Part shown: positions 47,752-59,180 of the stretch, piece after piece
How positions within the stretch are numbered: position 1 is the stretch's first letter
How the letters are laid out: each line of letters begins with the position of its first letter
Assembly: GCF_037963765.1 (NCBI RefSeq)
Contig: NZ_CP150166.1
Location: 2,363,501 to 2,427,500 of the forward strand
DNA from: Sporosarcina sp. FSL W8-0480
GTDB lineage: Bacteria; Bacillota; Bacilli; Bacillales_A; Planococcaceae
Length of the DNA stretch: 64,000 bases
Reading direction: 5' to 3'
Notes under the pieces: generated by a model
Seen by the model: the letters and a program-made list of their open reading frames with translations, nothing else
What the model was told of the DNA's origin: nothing
Database searches by the model: none
Position numbers and translations under genes: made by a program

Positions 47752-48876
47752 TCAGTCACCAGATCTGTGTTTTGCTATATTTGCCAAATGCTCTTCATAT
47801 GTTTTCGCGAAATGATTTTCTCCTTCATTATCTGCAAGGAAATAGAAATACTCCGTAACTGCAGGGTCAACCACTGCCTTTATTGAAGACTTTCCAGAGT
47901 TCGCGATTGGTCCTGGAGGAAGACCTACGTATTTATATGTGTTATATGGATCGTCGACTTCCAAATCGGCAAATAAAACCCTATCTTTATGCTCGCCTAA
48001 CGCATATAAAACAGTTGGGTCTGTTTGAAGCATCATGCCTTTTTCCATTCTGTTATTAAAGACACTCGCAATTACTTCCCGGTCAGTAGTTGCCGTTGCT
48101 TCTCTTTCAAGTAAACTGGCGAATGTAAGTAACCAATGGACAGACCTACCGTTCGACTCCAAATAAGCGAAGTATGGTGTAACATTGGCGGATGTTGCAT
48201 CCAACATCGTTGTAACAACCGTTTCAACTGAGGGCTTCTCTTCGTAGAATGGATATGTCGCAGGGTATAAATACCCTTCGAGTGGATATCTAACATTTTC
48301 CGCCAATATTTCTTCAGTTAAAATATTGGGGTATTTACCCATAAGATCTGCTATTGTTTGTTCATTATTCACATACTCTAAAAATTTCTTAGCTGGAATT
48401 CCGGCCCGTTTTTCGACTACCTTTGCTATTTGATCCAATGTTAAGCCTTCAGGAACAGTCATCGTGAAGACTGGTGTCCTATAAACTTTACCCGTTTTTA
48501 GACTTTCAATTAATTCATCTAATGTCATTGCCTTTGTCAATCCGTATGAACCTGCTTGAAACTGTGATTCATTGTTGAATTTTGCATAATACTTGAATAT
48601 TTTCGCGTTCCTGACGAGACCTTTTTCCTCCAGCATTTCGGAAATTGATGTTAACCCTGATCCGATTGGGACTTCGACATCAATTATCTCTTCGGAGTTA
48701 GGGTCAACAGGCTGAAGTGCTTCGTTTATGTATTTATAAACTGCACGGCCACCAAGAAGCCCCCCGATTATGATTATTAATGCGAGAACAAATACGATGC
48801 GCCTTACAATTTTCACTTCTTTTTTCTGTTCGAGCATCTTTTCAAACATCGCTTCTTTTTTTGACCCATTTTCCAT
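47752..48876 (-). CDS. mltG: Endolytic murein transglycosylase MltG
   Basis: Cuts nascent glycan strands and sets chain length. About 374 residues: a short cytoplasmic N-terminus, one transmembrane helix (~22-45), and the YceG domain with LLTFASLLEREATATTDR, whose glutamate is catalytic, and LQTDPTVLYALG. The ATG at 48876 has GGGG about 9 bases upstream; the ATG at 48891 is an alternative. Confidence 0.94.
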   Translation of the reverse strand: MENGSKKEAMFEKMLEQKKEVKIVRRIVFVLALIIIIGGLLGGRAVYKYINEALQPVDPNSEEIIDVEVPIGSGLTSISEMLEEKGLVRNAKIFKYYAKFNNESQFQAGSYGLTKAMTLDELIESLKTGKVYRTPVFTMTVPEGLTLDQIAKVVEKRAGIPAKKFLEYVNNEQTIADLMGKYPNILTEEILAENVRYPLEGYLYPATYPFYEEKPSVETVVTTMLDATSANVTPYFAYLESNGRSVHWLLTFASLLEREATATTDREVIASVFNNRMEKGMMLQTDPTVLYALGEHKDRVLFADLEVDDPYNTYKYVGLPPGPIANSGKSSIKAVVDPAVTEYFYFLADNEGENHFAKTYEEHLANIAKHRSGD

Positions 48877-48944
48877 TCTGCGTAACCCCATTTCGTGCTA
48901 TCTAACTATTGAACTGAAAACATGTAAAAAAGTTATTAACAGTG

Positions 48945-48976
48945 AAAAGACGGAATGGCCTGCACCATTCCGTCCG
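48945..48976 (-). terminator. Intrinsic terminator of yrzB
   Basis: GACGGAATGG pairs perfectly with CCATTCCGTC, followed by TTTTCACTG on the minus strand. Confidence 0.85.
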
Positions 48977-48988
48977 TGCACATATAAA

Positions 48989-49285
48989 TTATTCTTCGTC
49001 CTCGTCTTCTTCGGCAAGGAAAGTGTTTAACATTTCTTCGATCATATCCCACTCTTCATCAGTTTCAATCGGCAATAACTCGCCGTCTTCATTATCTTCA
49101 GATGGGATGAAAGCTGAAGCATGGATTTCGACTTCATCATCTTCGCCAACTTCGTCTTCGCCTAAAATATGGTAAAGGACATAGGATTTTCCGAAGTCTT
49201 CCGATTCAAATGTGAAAATAACTTCACATACATGCTCTACACCGTGCTCGTCTACTACTGTCATTGTTTCTTGTCCATGTTCCAT
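48989..49285 (-). CDS. yrzB: DUF1292 family protein YrzB
   Basis: 98 residues, very acidic (C-terminus [16 protein letters not shown]). The ATG at 49285 has GAGGTGA upstream. Family DUF1292 is always next to ruvX and yrzL in Firmicutes; function unknown. Possibly a binding partner of the neighbouring proteins, which is inference from context only. Confidence 0.92.
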   Translation of the reverse strand: MEHGQETMTVVDEHGVEHVCEVIFTFESEDFGKSYVLYHILGEDEVGEDDEVEIHASAFIPSEDNEDGELLPIETDEEWDMIEEMLNTFLAEEDEDEE

Positions 49286-49295
49286 ATAAATCACC

Positions 49296-49715
49296 TCATC
49301 TATTTTTTGAATCAAGATACCCTTGAAGTATCATGACTGCCGCCATCTTATCGATGACTGTTTTTCTTTTCTTTCTGCTGACATCTGCTTCGATCAGCAT
49401 CCGTTCCGCCGCCATTGTCGTTAACCTTTCATCCCATAGCACAACTGGATAACCAAACGTTTCCTTTAAGAGTTCCGCATATTTTTCGGACGCTTCCCCT
49501 CTTGGACCGACTGAATTATTCATGTTTTTCGGATAACCAACAACGAAAGAAGTAACTGCATATTCACTAGCAAGCTCCTGAATTCTTGACATACCAAATT
49601 GGCCGGCACTTTCATCAATCTTAACCGTTTCGATGCCTTGAGCTGTCCACCCAAGTGCATCGCTGATTGCAATACCGACCGTTTTGGATCCAACATCCAA
49701 CCCCATTACCCTCAC
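49296..49715 (-). CDS. ruvX: RuvX/YqgF-type Holliday junction resolvase-like nuclease
   Basis: 139 residues with an RNase H fold. [15 protein letters not shown] holds the first catalytic aspartate; DERLTT and [12 protein letters not shown] supply others. In E. coli YqgF acts on pre-16S rRNA ends; in others, Holliday junctions. It starts at GTG overlapping the yrzL stop, with GGGGGTAA in the end of yrzL. Confidence 0.94.
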   Translation of the reverse strand: MRVMGLDVGSKTVGIAISDALGWTAQGIETVKIDESAGQFGMSRIQELASEYAVTSFVVGYPKNMNNSVGPRGEASEKYAELLKETFGYPVVLWDERLTTMAAERMLIEADVSRKKRKTVIDKMAAVMILQGYLDSKNR

Positions 49716-49984
49716 TTGGATTTACCCCCGTTTTCACGGATGTAGAATTTCACAAGCTCCTCAAGAATTTCGTCCCTCTCCAGTTTTCGGATGAGGTTAC
49801 GGGCTTCATAGTGGCGAGGAATATAAGCCGGGTCGCCAGATAGAAGATAACCGACAATCTGGTTAATAGGATTGTAACCCTTGTCCTCTAGTGCCTTATG
49901 CACATGAAGCATGACCAATTTCACTTCTTGCTCCATTGATTCCTCAGGAAAGTTGAATTTCATCGTTTTGTCGTATGAATTCAT
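49712..49984 (-). CDS. yrzL: IreB family regulatory phosphoprotein (YrzL)
   Basis: 90 residues, UPF0297/DUF965. IreB of Enterococcus is a substrate of the Ser/Thr kinase IreK and affects cephalosporin resistance; TMKF and [21 protein letters not shown] are conserved. The ATG at 49984 has GCGGGGTG upstream. It lies 81 bp after alaS and overlaps ruvX. Confidence 0.93.
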   Translation of the reverse strand: MNSYDKTMKFNFPEESMEQEVKLVMLHVHKALEDKGYNPINQIVGYLLSGDPAYIPRHYEARNLIRKLERDEILEELVKFYIRENGGKSK

Positions 49985-50065
49985 AGTCGACACCCCGCTT
50001 TCCAATCGTCCGTTTGTTAATCGGATATCTGTCCCACTTACTCTATACCCGACGCCTGTTTCCCG

Positions 50066-52699
50066 TTAAACGGATTTGACATAATCATACACGGATTGGA
50101 GGGCTACATCAAGTTTAGAAGCATCTTTTGCACCAGCCATCGCCATATCTGGACGCCCTCCACCTTTACCGCCGCACTCCGAAGCTACATGGTTGACGAT
50201 TTTTCCGGCGTGGAATTTCCCGTCTTTCAAGTCTTCCGTCACTCCGGATGCAAGTAAAACCTTACCTTCCGTCGCCGCACCAAGTACAATTACACCTTTA
50301 ACAATCTTTTGTTTCAATTCATCAATCATTTGCCTTAAGGCGTTGTTATCCTTAACATCCACTCTCGCTGATAGTACTGTCACATCGTCAATTTGTTGCG
50401 CCGTTGCCATTATATCGGATAGCTGGCTATTCCCCAATTTCGCAGAAAGTGAATCATTTTCACGATGCAACTCTTTTACCTCCGTCAAAGTGGCTTGGAC
50501 CTTTGCTACAATCTCTTTTGGATTCGTTTTTAAGATTGTCGCAGCGCTATTCAATAGCTCCTCTTCCTCTTTGAATGAAAGGTAGGCTTGTTTGCCAGTA
50601 ACCGCCTCGATTCGTCTTGTACCTGCACCTATGCCGCCTTCCGATTCAATCTTGAAAAGGCCGATAGTAGAAGTTGTCGGAACGTGGCAACCTCCGCATA
50701 GTTCAAGAGAAAAATCTCCTATGGATACTACACGAACAACATCGCCATATTTTTCACCGAATAAAGCCATAGCACCCATTTCTTTTGCTTCATTGATTGG
50801 CTTTTGTTCAATTTGAACTGTGATATCTTCCCAAATCTTTTCATTAACGTTTTCTTCAATCCGTTCCAATTCTTCTTTTGTAACTTGACCAAAATGCGAA
50901 AAGTCGAAACGTAGACGATCCGGTCCAACATATGAGCCAGCCTGATTGACATGATCACCAAGTACAAGTTTTAATGCTTTGTGAAGGAGATGCGTTGCTG
51001 TATGGTTTTTAATCGTCAATTTCCGTGAATCAGCATCCACCTCTGCATAGACATTGCTGTTATTCGAAACCTCACCAGAACGCACAGTTCCGGAATGTAA
51101 GTTTTGGCCATTCGGTGCCTTTTGGACATCCTTCACCTCGATGACAAATGCGTCACTTGAAACAATACCTTTGTCGGCGATTTGTCCTCCACTTTCAGCA
51201 TAGAACGGAGTACGTTCAAGGATGAATTGGACTTCATCCCCTTCGGAAGCATGTGCAACCAATTCTCCATTATGCAATAGCACGGTAATTTGTGACTCGC
51301 AAGTTAACTGATCATAGCCGATGAACTCGCTTGTTTCATGAATATTCCCTAACACTTCTGATTGAACATGCATTGAATCGACATCTTGTCGAGCTGCCCT
51401 AGCACGTTTCCGCTGATTTTCCATTTCTTCCTCAAAGCCAACACGGTCGACCGTAACACCAGACTCTTCTGCAAACTCTTCAGTCAGCTCAAACGGGAAG
51501 CCGTACGTGTCATATAACTTAAATGCATCTTCACCGGATACAACTGAATGGTTAGCTGCTTTCGCTTTTTCCATAACACCATTCAAAATGGATAGACCTT
51601 CATTCAATGTTTCATGGAAGCGTTCTTCCTCATTCTTGATCACTTTCATGATGAAAGCTTCTTTTTCCTTAACTTGTGGATAGAAGTCTTTCATTACTTC
51701 CCCAACGACCGGAACAAGTTCGTACATGAATGGCTTATTAATGCCCAATTGTTTTGCGAATCGTACTGCGCGGCGTAGAAGTCTACGTAATACATACCCT
51801 CTTCCTTCGTTTGAAGGTAATGCTCCGTCGCCAATCGCAAATGCAACAGTTCGGATATGGTCAGCTATTACCTTAAACGCTGTGTCCTTCTCATCATTTC
51901 CACCATACTTTTGACCGGATACGTTTTCTACAGACTGTATAATCGGCATAAACAGATCCGTGTCAAAGTTCGTTGGCACTTCCTGGATGACGGAAACAAG
52001 TCGTTCAAGTCCCATTCCGGTATCGATGTTTTTCTTCGGAAGCGGTGTGTATGTGTTATCCGGATTATGGTTAAATTCGGAAAAAACTAGGTTCCAGATT
52101 TCCAAATACCGTTCATTTTCACCACCTGGGTACAATTCAGGATCTGAAAAATCATCGCCGTATGACGGTCCACGATCATAGAATATTTCGGAGTTCGGGC
52201 CGCTTGGTCCCTCGCCGATATCCCAGAAGTTCCCTTCCAGTCGGATAATGCGCTCTTCAGGAATGCCGATTTTGTCTTTCCAGATCGCGTATGCTTCGTC
52301 GTCTTCCGGATGGATGGTGACGGATAGTAATTCAGGGTCGAAGCCGATCCATTTTTCATTAGTTAGGAAATCCCATGCACGGATGATGGCTTCTTCTTTG
52401 AAGTAGTCACCGATAGAGAAGTTGCCTAACATTTCGAAGAATGTATGGTGGCGTGCTGTTTTGCCGACGTTTTCAATGTCGTTTGTACGGATTGATTTTT
52501 GGGCGTTGACGATACGTGGGTTGGTTGGGATGACACGTCCGTCGAAGTATTTTTTTAGGGTTGCGACTCCGCTGTTGATCCAGAGGAGTGATGGGTCGTC
52601 GATTGGTACTAGGGGTGCTGATGGTTCTTCGCTGTGTCCGTGTTGTTTGAAGTATTCAAGGAACATTCTTCGGATTTCAGCTGATGTTAGTTTTTTCAT
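50066..52699 (-). CDS. alaS: Alanine--tRNA ligase
   Basis: Charges tRNA-Ala and edits mischarged Ser/Gly. 877 residues. The class II catalytic core is at the N-terminus ([29 protein letters not shown]); the editing domain has [11 protein letters not shown] and CGGCHVP zinc-ligand motifs; the C-Ala domain ends with [17 protein letters not shown] precedes the ATG. It is controlled by the T-box 220 bp upstream; a repeat element lies in the leader between them. Confidence 0.98.
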   Translation of the reverse strand: MKKLTSAEIRRMFLEYFKQHGHSEEPSAPLVPIDDPSLLWINSGVATLKKYFDGRVIPTNPRIVNAQKSIRTNDIENVGKTARHHTFFEMLGNFSIGDYFKEEAIIRAWDFLTNEKWIGFDPELLSVTIHPEDDEAYAIWKDKIGIPEERIIRLEGNFWDIGEGPSGPNSEIFYDRGPSYGDDFSDPELYPGGENERYLEIWNLVFSEFNHNPDNTYTPLPKKNIDTGMGLERLVSVIQEVPTNFDTDLFMPIIQSVENVSGQKYGGNDEKDTAFKVIADHIRTVAFAIGDGALPSNEGRGYVLRRLLRRAVRFAKQLGINKPFMYELVPVVGEVMKDFYPQVKEKEAFIMKVIKNEEERFHETLNEGLSILNGVMEKAKAANHSVVSGEDAFKLYDTYGFPFELTEEFAEESGVTVDRVGFEEEMENQRKRARAARQDVDSMHVQSEVLGNIHETSEFIGYDQLTCESQITVLLHNGELVAHASEGDEVQFILERTPFYAESGGQIADKGIVSSDAFVIEVKDVQKAPNGQNLHSGTVRSGEVSNNSNVYAEVDADSRKLTIKNHTATHLLHKALKLVLGDHVNQAGSYVGPDRLRFDFSHFGQVTKEELERIEENVNEKIWEDITVQIEQKPINEAKEMGAMALFGEKYGDVVRVVSIGDFSLELCGGCHVPTTSTIGLFKIESEGGIGAGTRRIEAVTGKQAYLSFKEEEELLNSAATILKTNPKEIVAKVQATLTEVKELHRENDSLSAKLGNSQLSDIMATAQQIDDVTVLSARVDVKDNNALRQMIDELKQKIVKGVIVLGAATEGKVLLASGVTEDLKDGKFHAGKIVNHVASECGGKGGGRPDMAMAGAKDASKLDVALQSVYDYVKSV

Positions 52700-52738
52700 G
52701 GGGTTTTCCTCCTTATGATTTCAATAATTATTGCCACC

Positions 52739-52865
52739 GTTGCTTTGCGTTTCAGGCGGACGCTTTCCGTGGGGCGCGGGTGAGCCTCCTCGTCGCTTCG
52801 CTCCTGCGGGGTCTCACCATTCGCGCTTAACCCCACAGGAGTCGCCGCCTTCCACTTCAAGCAAC
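52739..52865 (+). repeat. Full-length interspersed repeat, copy C (~127 bp), in the alaS leader
   Basis: Starts GTTGCTTTGCGTTTCAGGCG and ends CACTTCAAGCAAC; the middle has GAGCCTCCTCG, CTGCGGGGTCTCACC and CAGGAGTCGCC as in copy A. It lies between the T-box terminator and the alaS start codon and would therefore be in the alaS mRNA. Confidence 0.9.
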
Positions 52866-52912
52866 TAGACATACTTACCTATCTGTAGAATAGATAGAAA
52901 AAAACCAAAAAT

Positions 52913-53146
52913 AAAAAATCCCCGCCCCTGTACAAGGGACGAAGATTTTTCGTGGTACCACCCTAATTTACCGGTAATAAGACTGACCGGTATCTCAAGA
53001 AGCCTTAACGCGGCTGACGGCAAGGATTAGTTGCTCTCGGGAGTAGCTTTCCGGCAAATGGCCATGGGAATCCTTACAGCCTCGGGATTCCTTTCTGAAC
53101 ATGGTGATAGGCGTACTTTCTCCGTCAACGAATTTATTATGTGATA
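52913..53146 (-). promoter_or_regulatory. T-box riboswitch (alanine) controlling alaS
   Basis: The T-box sequence AGGGTGGTACCACG is the complement of 52951-52964. Stem I has AGTACGC, an apical stem GGAATCCCGAGGCTGTAAGG and, by alignment with known leaders, the specifier GCT (complement of 53045-53047), an alanine codon. The terminator (complement of 52917-52950) ends in six T residues. Uncharged tRNA-Ala should favour read-through. Confidence 0.93.
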
Positions 53147-53152
53147 CTTTGG

Positions 53153-53181
53153 ATTATAGGGAAAAGATTTCGATGTGTCAA
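53153..53181 (-). promoter_or_regulatory. Consensus vegetative promoter of alaS
   Basis: TTGACA (complement of 53176-53181), exactly 17 bp, TATAAT (complement of 53153-53158): both hexamers perfect. The -35 contains the TGA stop of recD2 (53178-53180). Confidence 0.95.
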
Positions 53182-55619
53182 TCGATTGCCTCGGAAAAGT
53201 CGTATGGGGTGATTCCCCTCATACCAATCATCGGGTCAATACCTAAAATTGTTTCTCTTGTTAACCTGTATTCTTTTTTGTTTACTACAACGTCGAAATC
53301 AGGTTTGTCCTGTGTTTCGACATGTGTTGCTTGTTCGTTTGTTTCGATTATATTTTCATTTTCCAAGATAGATTCTTTGCGTAGCCTTTCCTTAAGGGTC
53401 GTCTGGCGCTCGAGTTCGTCTGTCCGGTTAATGCCGATTATGAATTCTTCTGGCTCACCGCATAGAATCAAAAAGTTTTTAGCCCGTGTAATTCCTGTGT
53501 AGAGAAGATTTTTCCGGAGCATTTTTCGATAGCCTCGGACGACGGGCATGACGACAATTGGAAATTCACTGCCTTGTGATTTATGGATTGAACAGCAGTA
53601 GGCGAGTGTTATTTGATTTAGGTCATTACGTTCATATTCCACTTCAATCCCGTCATACGAAACGATCAGCATTTCCTTTTTGTCCACTGTTTCGCTGGCT
53701 TTGATGATAGAGATGACTTCGCCCATGTCGCCATTGAACACATTGCTTTCGGGTTGATTGACTAGTTGGAGCACTTTGTCCCCAATCCGGTAAACTGTTT
53801 CCCCGAATACAACTTCTTTCCGGTCGGGACCCGGCGGATTGACCATCTGCTGGATCATTTTGTTTAATCCATCTATACCTGCAGGACCTTTATACATTGG
53901 TGCAAGCACTTGGATGTTTTTAATATGGTGCCCTTTTGAGATTGCGTTTTTGATGACCTGTTCAACGACTTCAAGGATTTGATCTCCATACGCTTTGATG
54001 AATGAACGATCTCCTGTTTTCCGAGTGATGTCATCTGTCCAGTCGCCGTTTTTAATCATATGTGCCATTTCAATGATTGTAGATCCTGCACTTTGACGAT
54101 AGATTTCGGTCAGTTCGACAACCGGGATTTTTCCGGAGTGGAGCATATCTTTCAAGACTTGTCCCGGTCCAACAGGGGGCAGCTGATCTTGGTCTCCGAC
54201 GAAAAGTATTTGGATGTCGTTTTGTAATGCCTTCAGCAATTGATGCGCCAGCCATGTATCGACCATCGACATCTCATCGATTATGATGAGACGCCCTTCC
54301 ACTTCTTTCCCGATTGCGTCATCCTTCTCCTGGCCGGTAAAACCAAGAAGCCGATGGATGGTCATTGCCGGTAGACCTGTGGATTCGGACATCCTTTTAG
54401 CCGCACGTCCAGTCGGAGCAGCCAAAACAATCGGAAAGCTTTCTTCTTTTTTCGCATAGACTTTAGGGTCTAATGAAAGGCCATGCAATTCGGCATATAC
54501 TTCAACTAATCCCCGAATTACAGTTGTTTTACCAGTACCTGGCCCACCGGTTAGAATCATCGCTGGGGAATGAATAGCTTCCTGAATGGCTGCGACCTGG
54601 GTTTCTGCATAGCTGACGCCAAGACGCTCTTCGGCTTCACCAATTGCTTTGCGGATTTCGGATACTGGAAATTTATCGGCATGGTCATTCTCCATTATCC
54701 GTTCCATTTTCGAAGCGATGCCAATTTCCGAGAAATAAAGAGAAGGGACATAAAGCCTTTTACCTTCCCCGCAAAGCTTCCCTTCTTCTACCAATTCAAT
54801 AATCATTTGTGTAATTTGCTGAAAGGTCACTTCTTCCTTTTGGCTACTTTCAAGTAGGCGCTTCACTTCTGGCAAAATCATTTCAGCCTCTAAATAGACA
54901 TGGCCAGCCGACTGGACCCCTTGGTTAATTGAATGAAGAATCGCTGCCTTCACTCGCGAAGGGTGGCTACCAGTAATTCCAAGTTGTTTACCTAATTCAT
55001 CCGCTCGTTGAAATCCTATTCCTTCAACGTCTTCTATCAACCGGAAAGGGTTCTCTTTTAATAGCTCAATTGCTTCCTCACGGTATGTCTGGAAAATCCG
55101 CATGGATAGCTGGGGGCCGAACCCCCATTCATTCAATTGGACCATTGACCGCTCTAAACCTAAATTTTCCTGTAATACTGTTACAAGTGTTTCTTTCCTC
55201 TCTTCTGAAAGCTTCGGAATGCGGTCAAGCACAGATGGGTTTTCTAAAATTTGCTGGATTGCGTCCATTCCTAAAATCTTTACAATCGTATCTGCTGTTT
55301 TTCTACCTATTCCGGGGAATAAATCACTTGATAGATAATGAACGATTCCGGTTTCAGTTTCTGGCATTTCCTTGGAGAAGGTGTGGACATCGAATTGCTG
55401 TCCATAGGTCGGATGGTTGACAAGTACGCCGGTTAATCGATAATCCTCTTCGTTCGCTAAGGGCGGAAAGTTCCCTTTTATGACGATTTCCCTATCCGCA
55501 TAGCCGCTATTTGTTTTCGTTATTTTCAATTTGACGATTGAAAATAGATTATCGGGATTGTGGAAGATTGTAACTACTGGTCTTCCAACTATGAACATCG
55601 CCTCTGTCTTTCCCGCCAT
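53178..55619 (-). CDS. recD2: RecD2-type 5'-3' DNA helicase
   Basis: Superfamily 1B helicase involved in fork progression and repair, without RecB/RecC. About 813 residues. The N-terminal OB-like region is followed by tandem helix-hairpin-helix motifs (DLFPGIGRKTADTIV; DVEGIGFQRADELG), Walker A LTGGPGTGKTTVIRG, the DEMSMVD motif II and the C-terminal SIHKSQGSEFP. The ATG at 55619 has AAGGTGG 8 bases upstream; starts at 55643/55640 would be further upstream and overlap this site. It follows the TPR gene closely. Confidence 0.95.
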   Translation of the reverse strand: MAGKTEAMFIVGRPVVTIFHNPDNLFSIVKLKITKTNSGYADREIVIKGNFPPLANEEDYRLTGVLVNHPTYGQQFDVHTFSKEMPETETGIVHYLSSDLFPGIGRKTADTIVKILGMDAIQQILENPSVLDRIPKLSEERKETLVTVLQENLGLERSMVQLNEWGFGPQLSMRIFQTYREEAIELLKENPFRLIEDVEGIGFQRADELGKQLGITGSHPSRVKAAILHSINQGVQSAGHVYLEAEMILPEVKRLLESSQKEEVTFQQITQMIIELVEEGKLCGEGKRLYVPSLYFSEIGIASKMERIMENDHADKFPVSEIRKAIGEAEERLGVSYAETQVAAIQEAIHSPAMILTGGPGTGKTTVIRGLVEVYAELHGLSLDPKVYAKKEESFPIVLAAPTGRAAKRMSESTGLPAMTIHRLLGFTGQEKDDAIGKEVEGRLIIIDEMSMVDTWLAHQLLKALQNDIQILFVGDQDQLPPVGPGQVLKDMLHSGKIPVVELTEIYRQSAGSTIIEMAHMIKNGDWTDDITRKTGDRSFIKAYGDQILEVVEQVIKNAISKGHHIKNIQVLAPMYKGPAGIDGLNKMIQQMVNPPGPDRKEVVFGETVYRIGDKVLQLVNQPESNVFNGDMGEVISIIKASETVDKKEMLIVSYDGIEVEYERNDLNQITLAYCCSIHKSQGSEFPIVVMPVVRGYRKMLRKNLLYTGITRAKNFLILCGEPEEFIIGINRTDELERQTTLKERLRKESILENENIIETNEQATHVETQDKPDFDVVVNKKEYRLTRETILGIDPMIGMRGITPYDFSEAID

Positions 55620-55646
55620 ACCTTCCACCACCTTAACCATCAACTG

Positions 55647-56309
55647 TTATGATTGTTCGCCCATTTTGATCATGTCGTAAATATATCGTGCCTGAGTATG
55701 TTCCGGTTCCAGTGTGAATGCTTTTTCAAGATGATGAAGAGCATCCTCTTTCCGGTTTGTCGAAACTGCATACAACACACCGATATTATAATGGGCATCG
55801 GCATTTTCCTCGTCGTTTTCAAGGATAAATTGAAGTTCTTTTCTTGCCTCCTCAAATAGTTCCATTTCAGCAAGGAGAATTCCATAGGTCAACCTGATTT
55901 CGAGGTCAGCAGGTGCCAATTCAGCCGCCCTTTGAAAATATGGCAAGGCAAGTTTACTATTGCCGGATTGTTTCAAGCTTTTTCCAAGCATGAAAAAAGC
56001 ATCTGCTTCTTGTAAACCGGCACGGATTGCTCTTTCATAAATTCGAGTTGCCTCTTCAAAACGGTCATTCGTAAAATAGAGGTTGCCTAAGCCATATAAA
56101 GCTGAACCGGCATTTTCGTCTAAAGAAATCGCCTTTTGAAAGAAACGCTCCGCCCTTTCCGTGTCACCAAGGGAAGCAAAAACATTCGCTATGTTAATGT
56201 ATCCTACAGGATTGTCCGGCTCCTCTTCGGCTGCTTTCATGAAAGCTTCTATCGCTTTTTCATATGCCCCTTCTTGAAGAGCTTTTATACCAATTTCATT
56301 GTATTCCAT
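55647..56309 (-). CDS. yrrB: Tetratricopeptide repeat protein (YrrB)
   Basis: 220 residues made almost entirely of six TPR units (34-residue spacing, for example PDNPVGYINIANVFASLGD and ADAHYNIGVLYAV). No signal peptide or membrane segment. The ATG at 56309 has GAGAGG upstream; the 26 extra codons of the longer frame overlap mnmA. B. subtilis YrrB lies in the same place, next to mnmA; an adaptor role is inferred from the fold. Confidence 0.92.
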   Translation of the reverse strand: MEYNEIGIKALQEGAYEKAIEAFMKAAEEEPDNPVGYINIANVFASLGDTERAERFFQKAISLDENAGSALYGLGNLYFTNDRFEEATRIYERAIRAGLQEADAFFMLGKSLKQSGNSKLALPYFQRAAELAPADLEIRLTYGILLAEMELFEEARKELQFILENDEENADAHYNIGVLYAVSTNRKEDALHHLEKAFTLEPEHTQARYIYDMIKMGEQS

Positions 56310-56320
56310 GGAATAACCTC

Positions 56321-57451
<1,131 letters not shown>

Positions 57452-57466
57452 TCATCCTTTTTAAAT

Positions 57467-58603
57467 TCATTTCACTAGTCGTTTTACGATGTCCGATGTT
57501 TTTTGCGCTGCATCTCGGATATCATCTTCATCAAGACCAAGTCCAAAGCTGAAACGGACAGAGTTCCTTAATTTCGCAGATTCGCTCCCGCATATTGCGG
57601 ATAAGACATGGGATGGCTCGAGAGACCCAGCTGTACAAGCGGATCCGCTCGATACCGCAATTCCCGCCATATCCATATTTACCAACAGGGATTCGATATC
57701 TGTTCCTTGGAAACTTATATTGATAACATGCGGGAGTCTTTCCGCTCCCCCTGCATTCACTTCGTAGATTACATTGTTCTTTTCAAAAGTCTCTATTAAG
57801 ACCTTTTCAAAGCCTGCATATTTTTTACGGTTTTGGACCATCTCTTGTTGGGCTACTTTCACGGCCTCTGCAAAGGCTGCAATCGCAGGCACATTTTCCG
57901 TCCCCGCTCTTCTTTTTCTTTCCTGTTCACCACCAATAAGTAGTGGATTCGTTTGAAGTCCTTTTCTTTGGTACAGGAAGCCGACCCCTTTAGGTCCATT
58001 TAACTTATGGGCGGAAGCACTTAGTAGATCAACTTGAAGTTCATTCACATTTAGTTCCACTACCCCGAATGCTTGTACAGCGTCTGTATGAAAAACAGCC
58101 TGATGTTCCTTCAGTACTTCTCCGATTTCCTTGATTGGCTGGATTGTGCCAATCTCATTGTTTCCGTACATGATGGACACAAGAATTGTTTCATCTGTTA
58201 GTGCATCCTCTATTTGTTGTACATGTACTACTCCGTTTTCATCAACAGGTAAATAGGTTACCTGAAAACCGGATTTCTCTAATTCTTTACAAGAATTCAG
58301 AACCGCATGGTGTTCGATTGCGGTTGTAATGATATGATTACCTTTTTCTTTCATCGAATTTGCTGTGCCAAAAATGGCTATATTATCTGCTTCGGTGCCT
58401 CCTGAAGTAAAGATGATTTCAGTCGGTTCGGCATGTATCGCTTCTGCTATCGTTTTTCTTGAGTCATCTAAAAGTTTACGAGCAGTACGACCGAATGTAT
58501 GAATGCTTGAAGCATTCCCGAATACAGTGTCCATTGCGCGCATATAGACAGCACTAACTTCCGGATGTATAGGAGTTGTGGCAGCATGATCTAAATATAT
58601 CAT
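57467..58603 (-). CDS. yrvO: Cysteine desulfurase (YrvO type)
   Basis: PLP enzyme that takes sulfur from cysteine. 378 residues. YLDHAATTP at the start, the PLP lysine in SASAHKLNGPKG and the persulfide cysteine in SSGSACTAGS are present. It is followed 22 bp later by mnmA, indicating a dedicated tRNA thiolation pair; the absence of iscU nearby supports this. cymR is 27 bp upstream. Confidence 0.96.
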   Translation of the reverse strand: MIYLDHAATTPIHPEVSAVYMRAMDTVFGNASSIHTFGRTARKLLDDSRKTIAEAIHAEPTEIIFTSGGTEADNIAIFGTANSMKEKGNHIITTAIEHHAVLNSCKELEKSGFQVTYLPVDENGVVHVQQIEDALTDETILVSIMYGNNEIGTIQPIKEIGEVLKEHQAVFHTDAVQAFGVVELNVNELQVDLLSASAHKLNGPKGVGFLYQRKGLQTNPLLIGGEQERKRRAGTENVPAIAAFAEAVKVAQQEMVQNRKKYAGFEKVLIETFEKNNVIYEVNAGGAERLPHVINISFQGTDIESLLVNMDMAGIAVSSGSACTAGSLEPSHVLSAICGSESAKLRNSVRFSFGLGLDEDDIRDAAQKTSDIVKRLVK

Positions 58604-58629
58604 CGTCTTGTTTCTTCTCCTTCACAGGA

Positions 58630-59049
58630 TTATATATAAAACATATAACCATCTAAATTTGTAGATTCTTCTGCTTCAATTAGGTCATGTATCGTCGTCT
58701 TGTCGAGGACATCTCTAATTGCCTCCCCAATTCGATTCCAAAGTGACTGTTGTGGTACATTGCTTTCCTCAATTCCTTCAACAACTTGAATTGGGCCTTC
58801 AAGCAATCTAATCACATCTCCGGCTGTTATCTCAGAGGGTGGTTTCGAGAGCTTATAGCCTCCGTAGGCACCACGGACACTGTTTACAATTCCGCTATTG
58901 CGCAAGGCAGGAATAAGTTGCTCCAAATAAGCTTCAGATAGATTTTGCTCTTCTGCTATTTTTCGCAAAGGCAAAGGGCCTTCCCCATACTTTTTTCCAA
59001 GCTCTACAACAACCGTAAGTCCATACCGACCTTTCGTAGAAATTCTCAT
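58630..59049 (-). CDS. cymR: Rrf2-family cysteine metabolism repressor CymR
   Basis: Global repressor of cysteine synthesis and sulfur uptake genes, active with CysK in B. subtilis. 139 residues. Winged helix MRISTKGRYGLTVVVELGKK with recognition helix NLSEAYLEQLIPALR. It lacks the three-cysteine cluster of IscR/NsrR (none in the 90-110 region), as CymR does. The ATG at 59049 is preceded by AAAGGACG. It heads the cymR-yrvO-mnmA unit and is divergent from rarA. Confidence 0.94.
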   Translation of the reverse strand: MRISTKGRYGLTVVVELGKKYGEGPLPLRKIAEEQNLSEAYLEQLIPALRNSGIVNSVRGAYGGYKLSKPPSEITAGDVIRLLEGPIQVVEGIEESNVPQQSLWNRIGEAIRDVLDKTTIHDLIEAEESTNLDGYMFYI

Positions 59050-59121
59050 AATAACCAACGTCCTTTTCTTTAACTACACTTCAAAATATTATAGCATAAC
59101 TGACCTTCACGCTTCCTCCAA

Positions 59122-59150
59122 ATGACTTATCCCTTTAACTCATGTATAAT
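59122..59150 (+). promoter_or_regulatory. Candidate vegetative promoter of rarA
   Basis: ATGACT (59122-59127, four of six matches), 17 bp, TATAAT (59145-59150). The leader to the TTG start is only about 25 bases. Confidence 0.6.
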
Positions 59151-59180
59151 GGAGGAACAGATGTACGGGGAGTGATTTTT

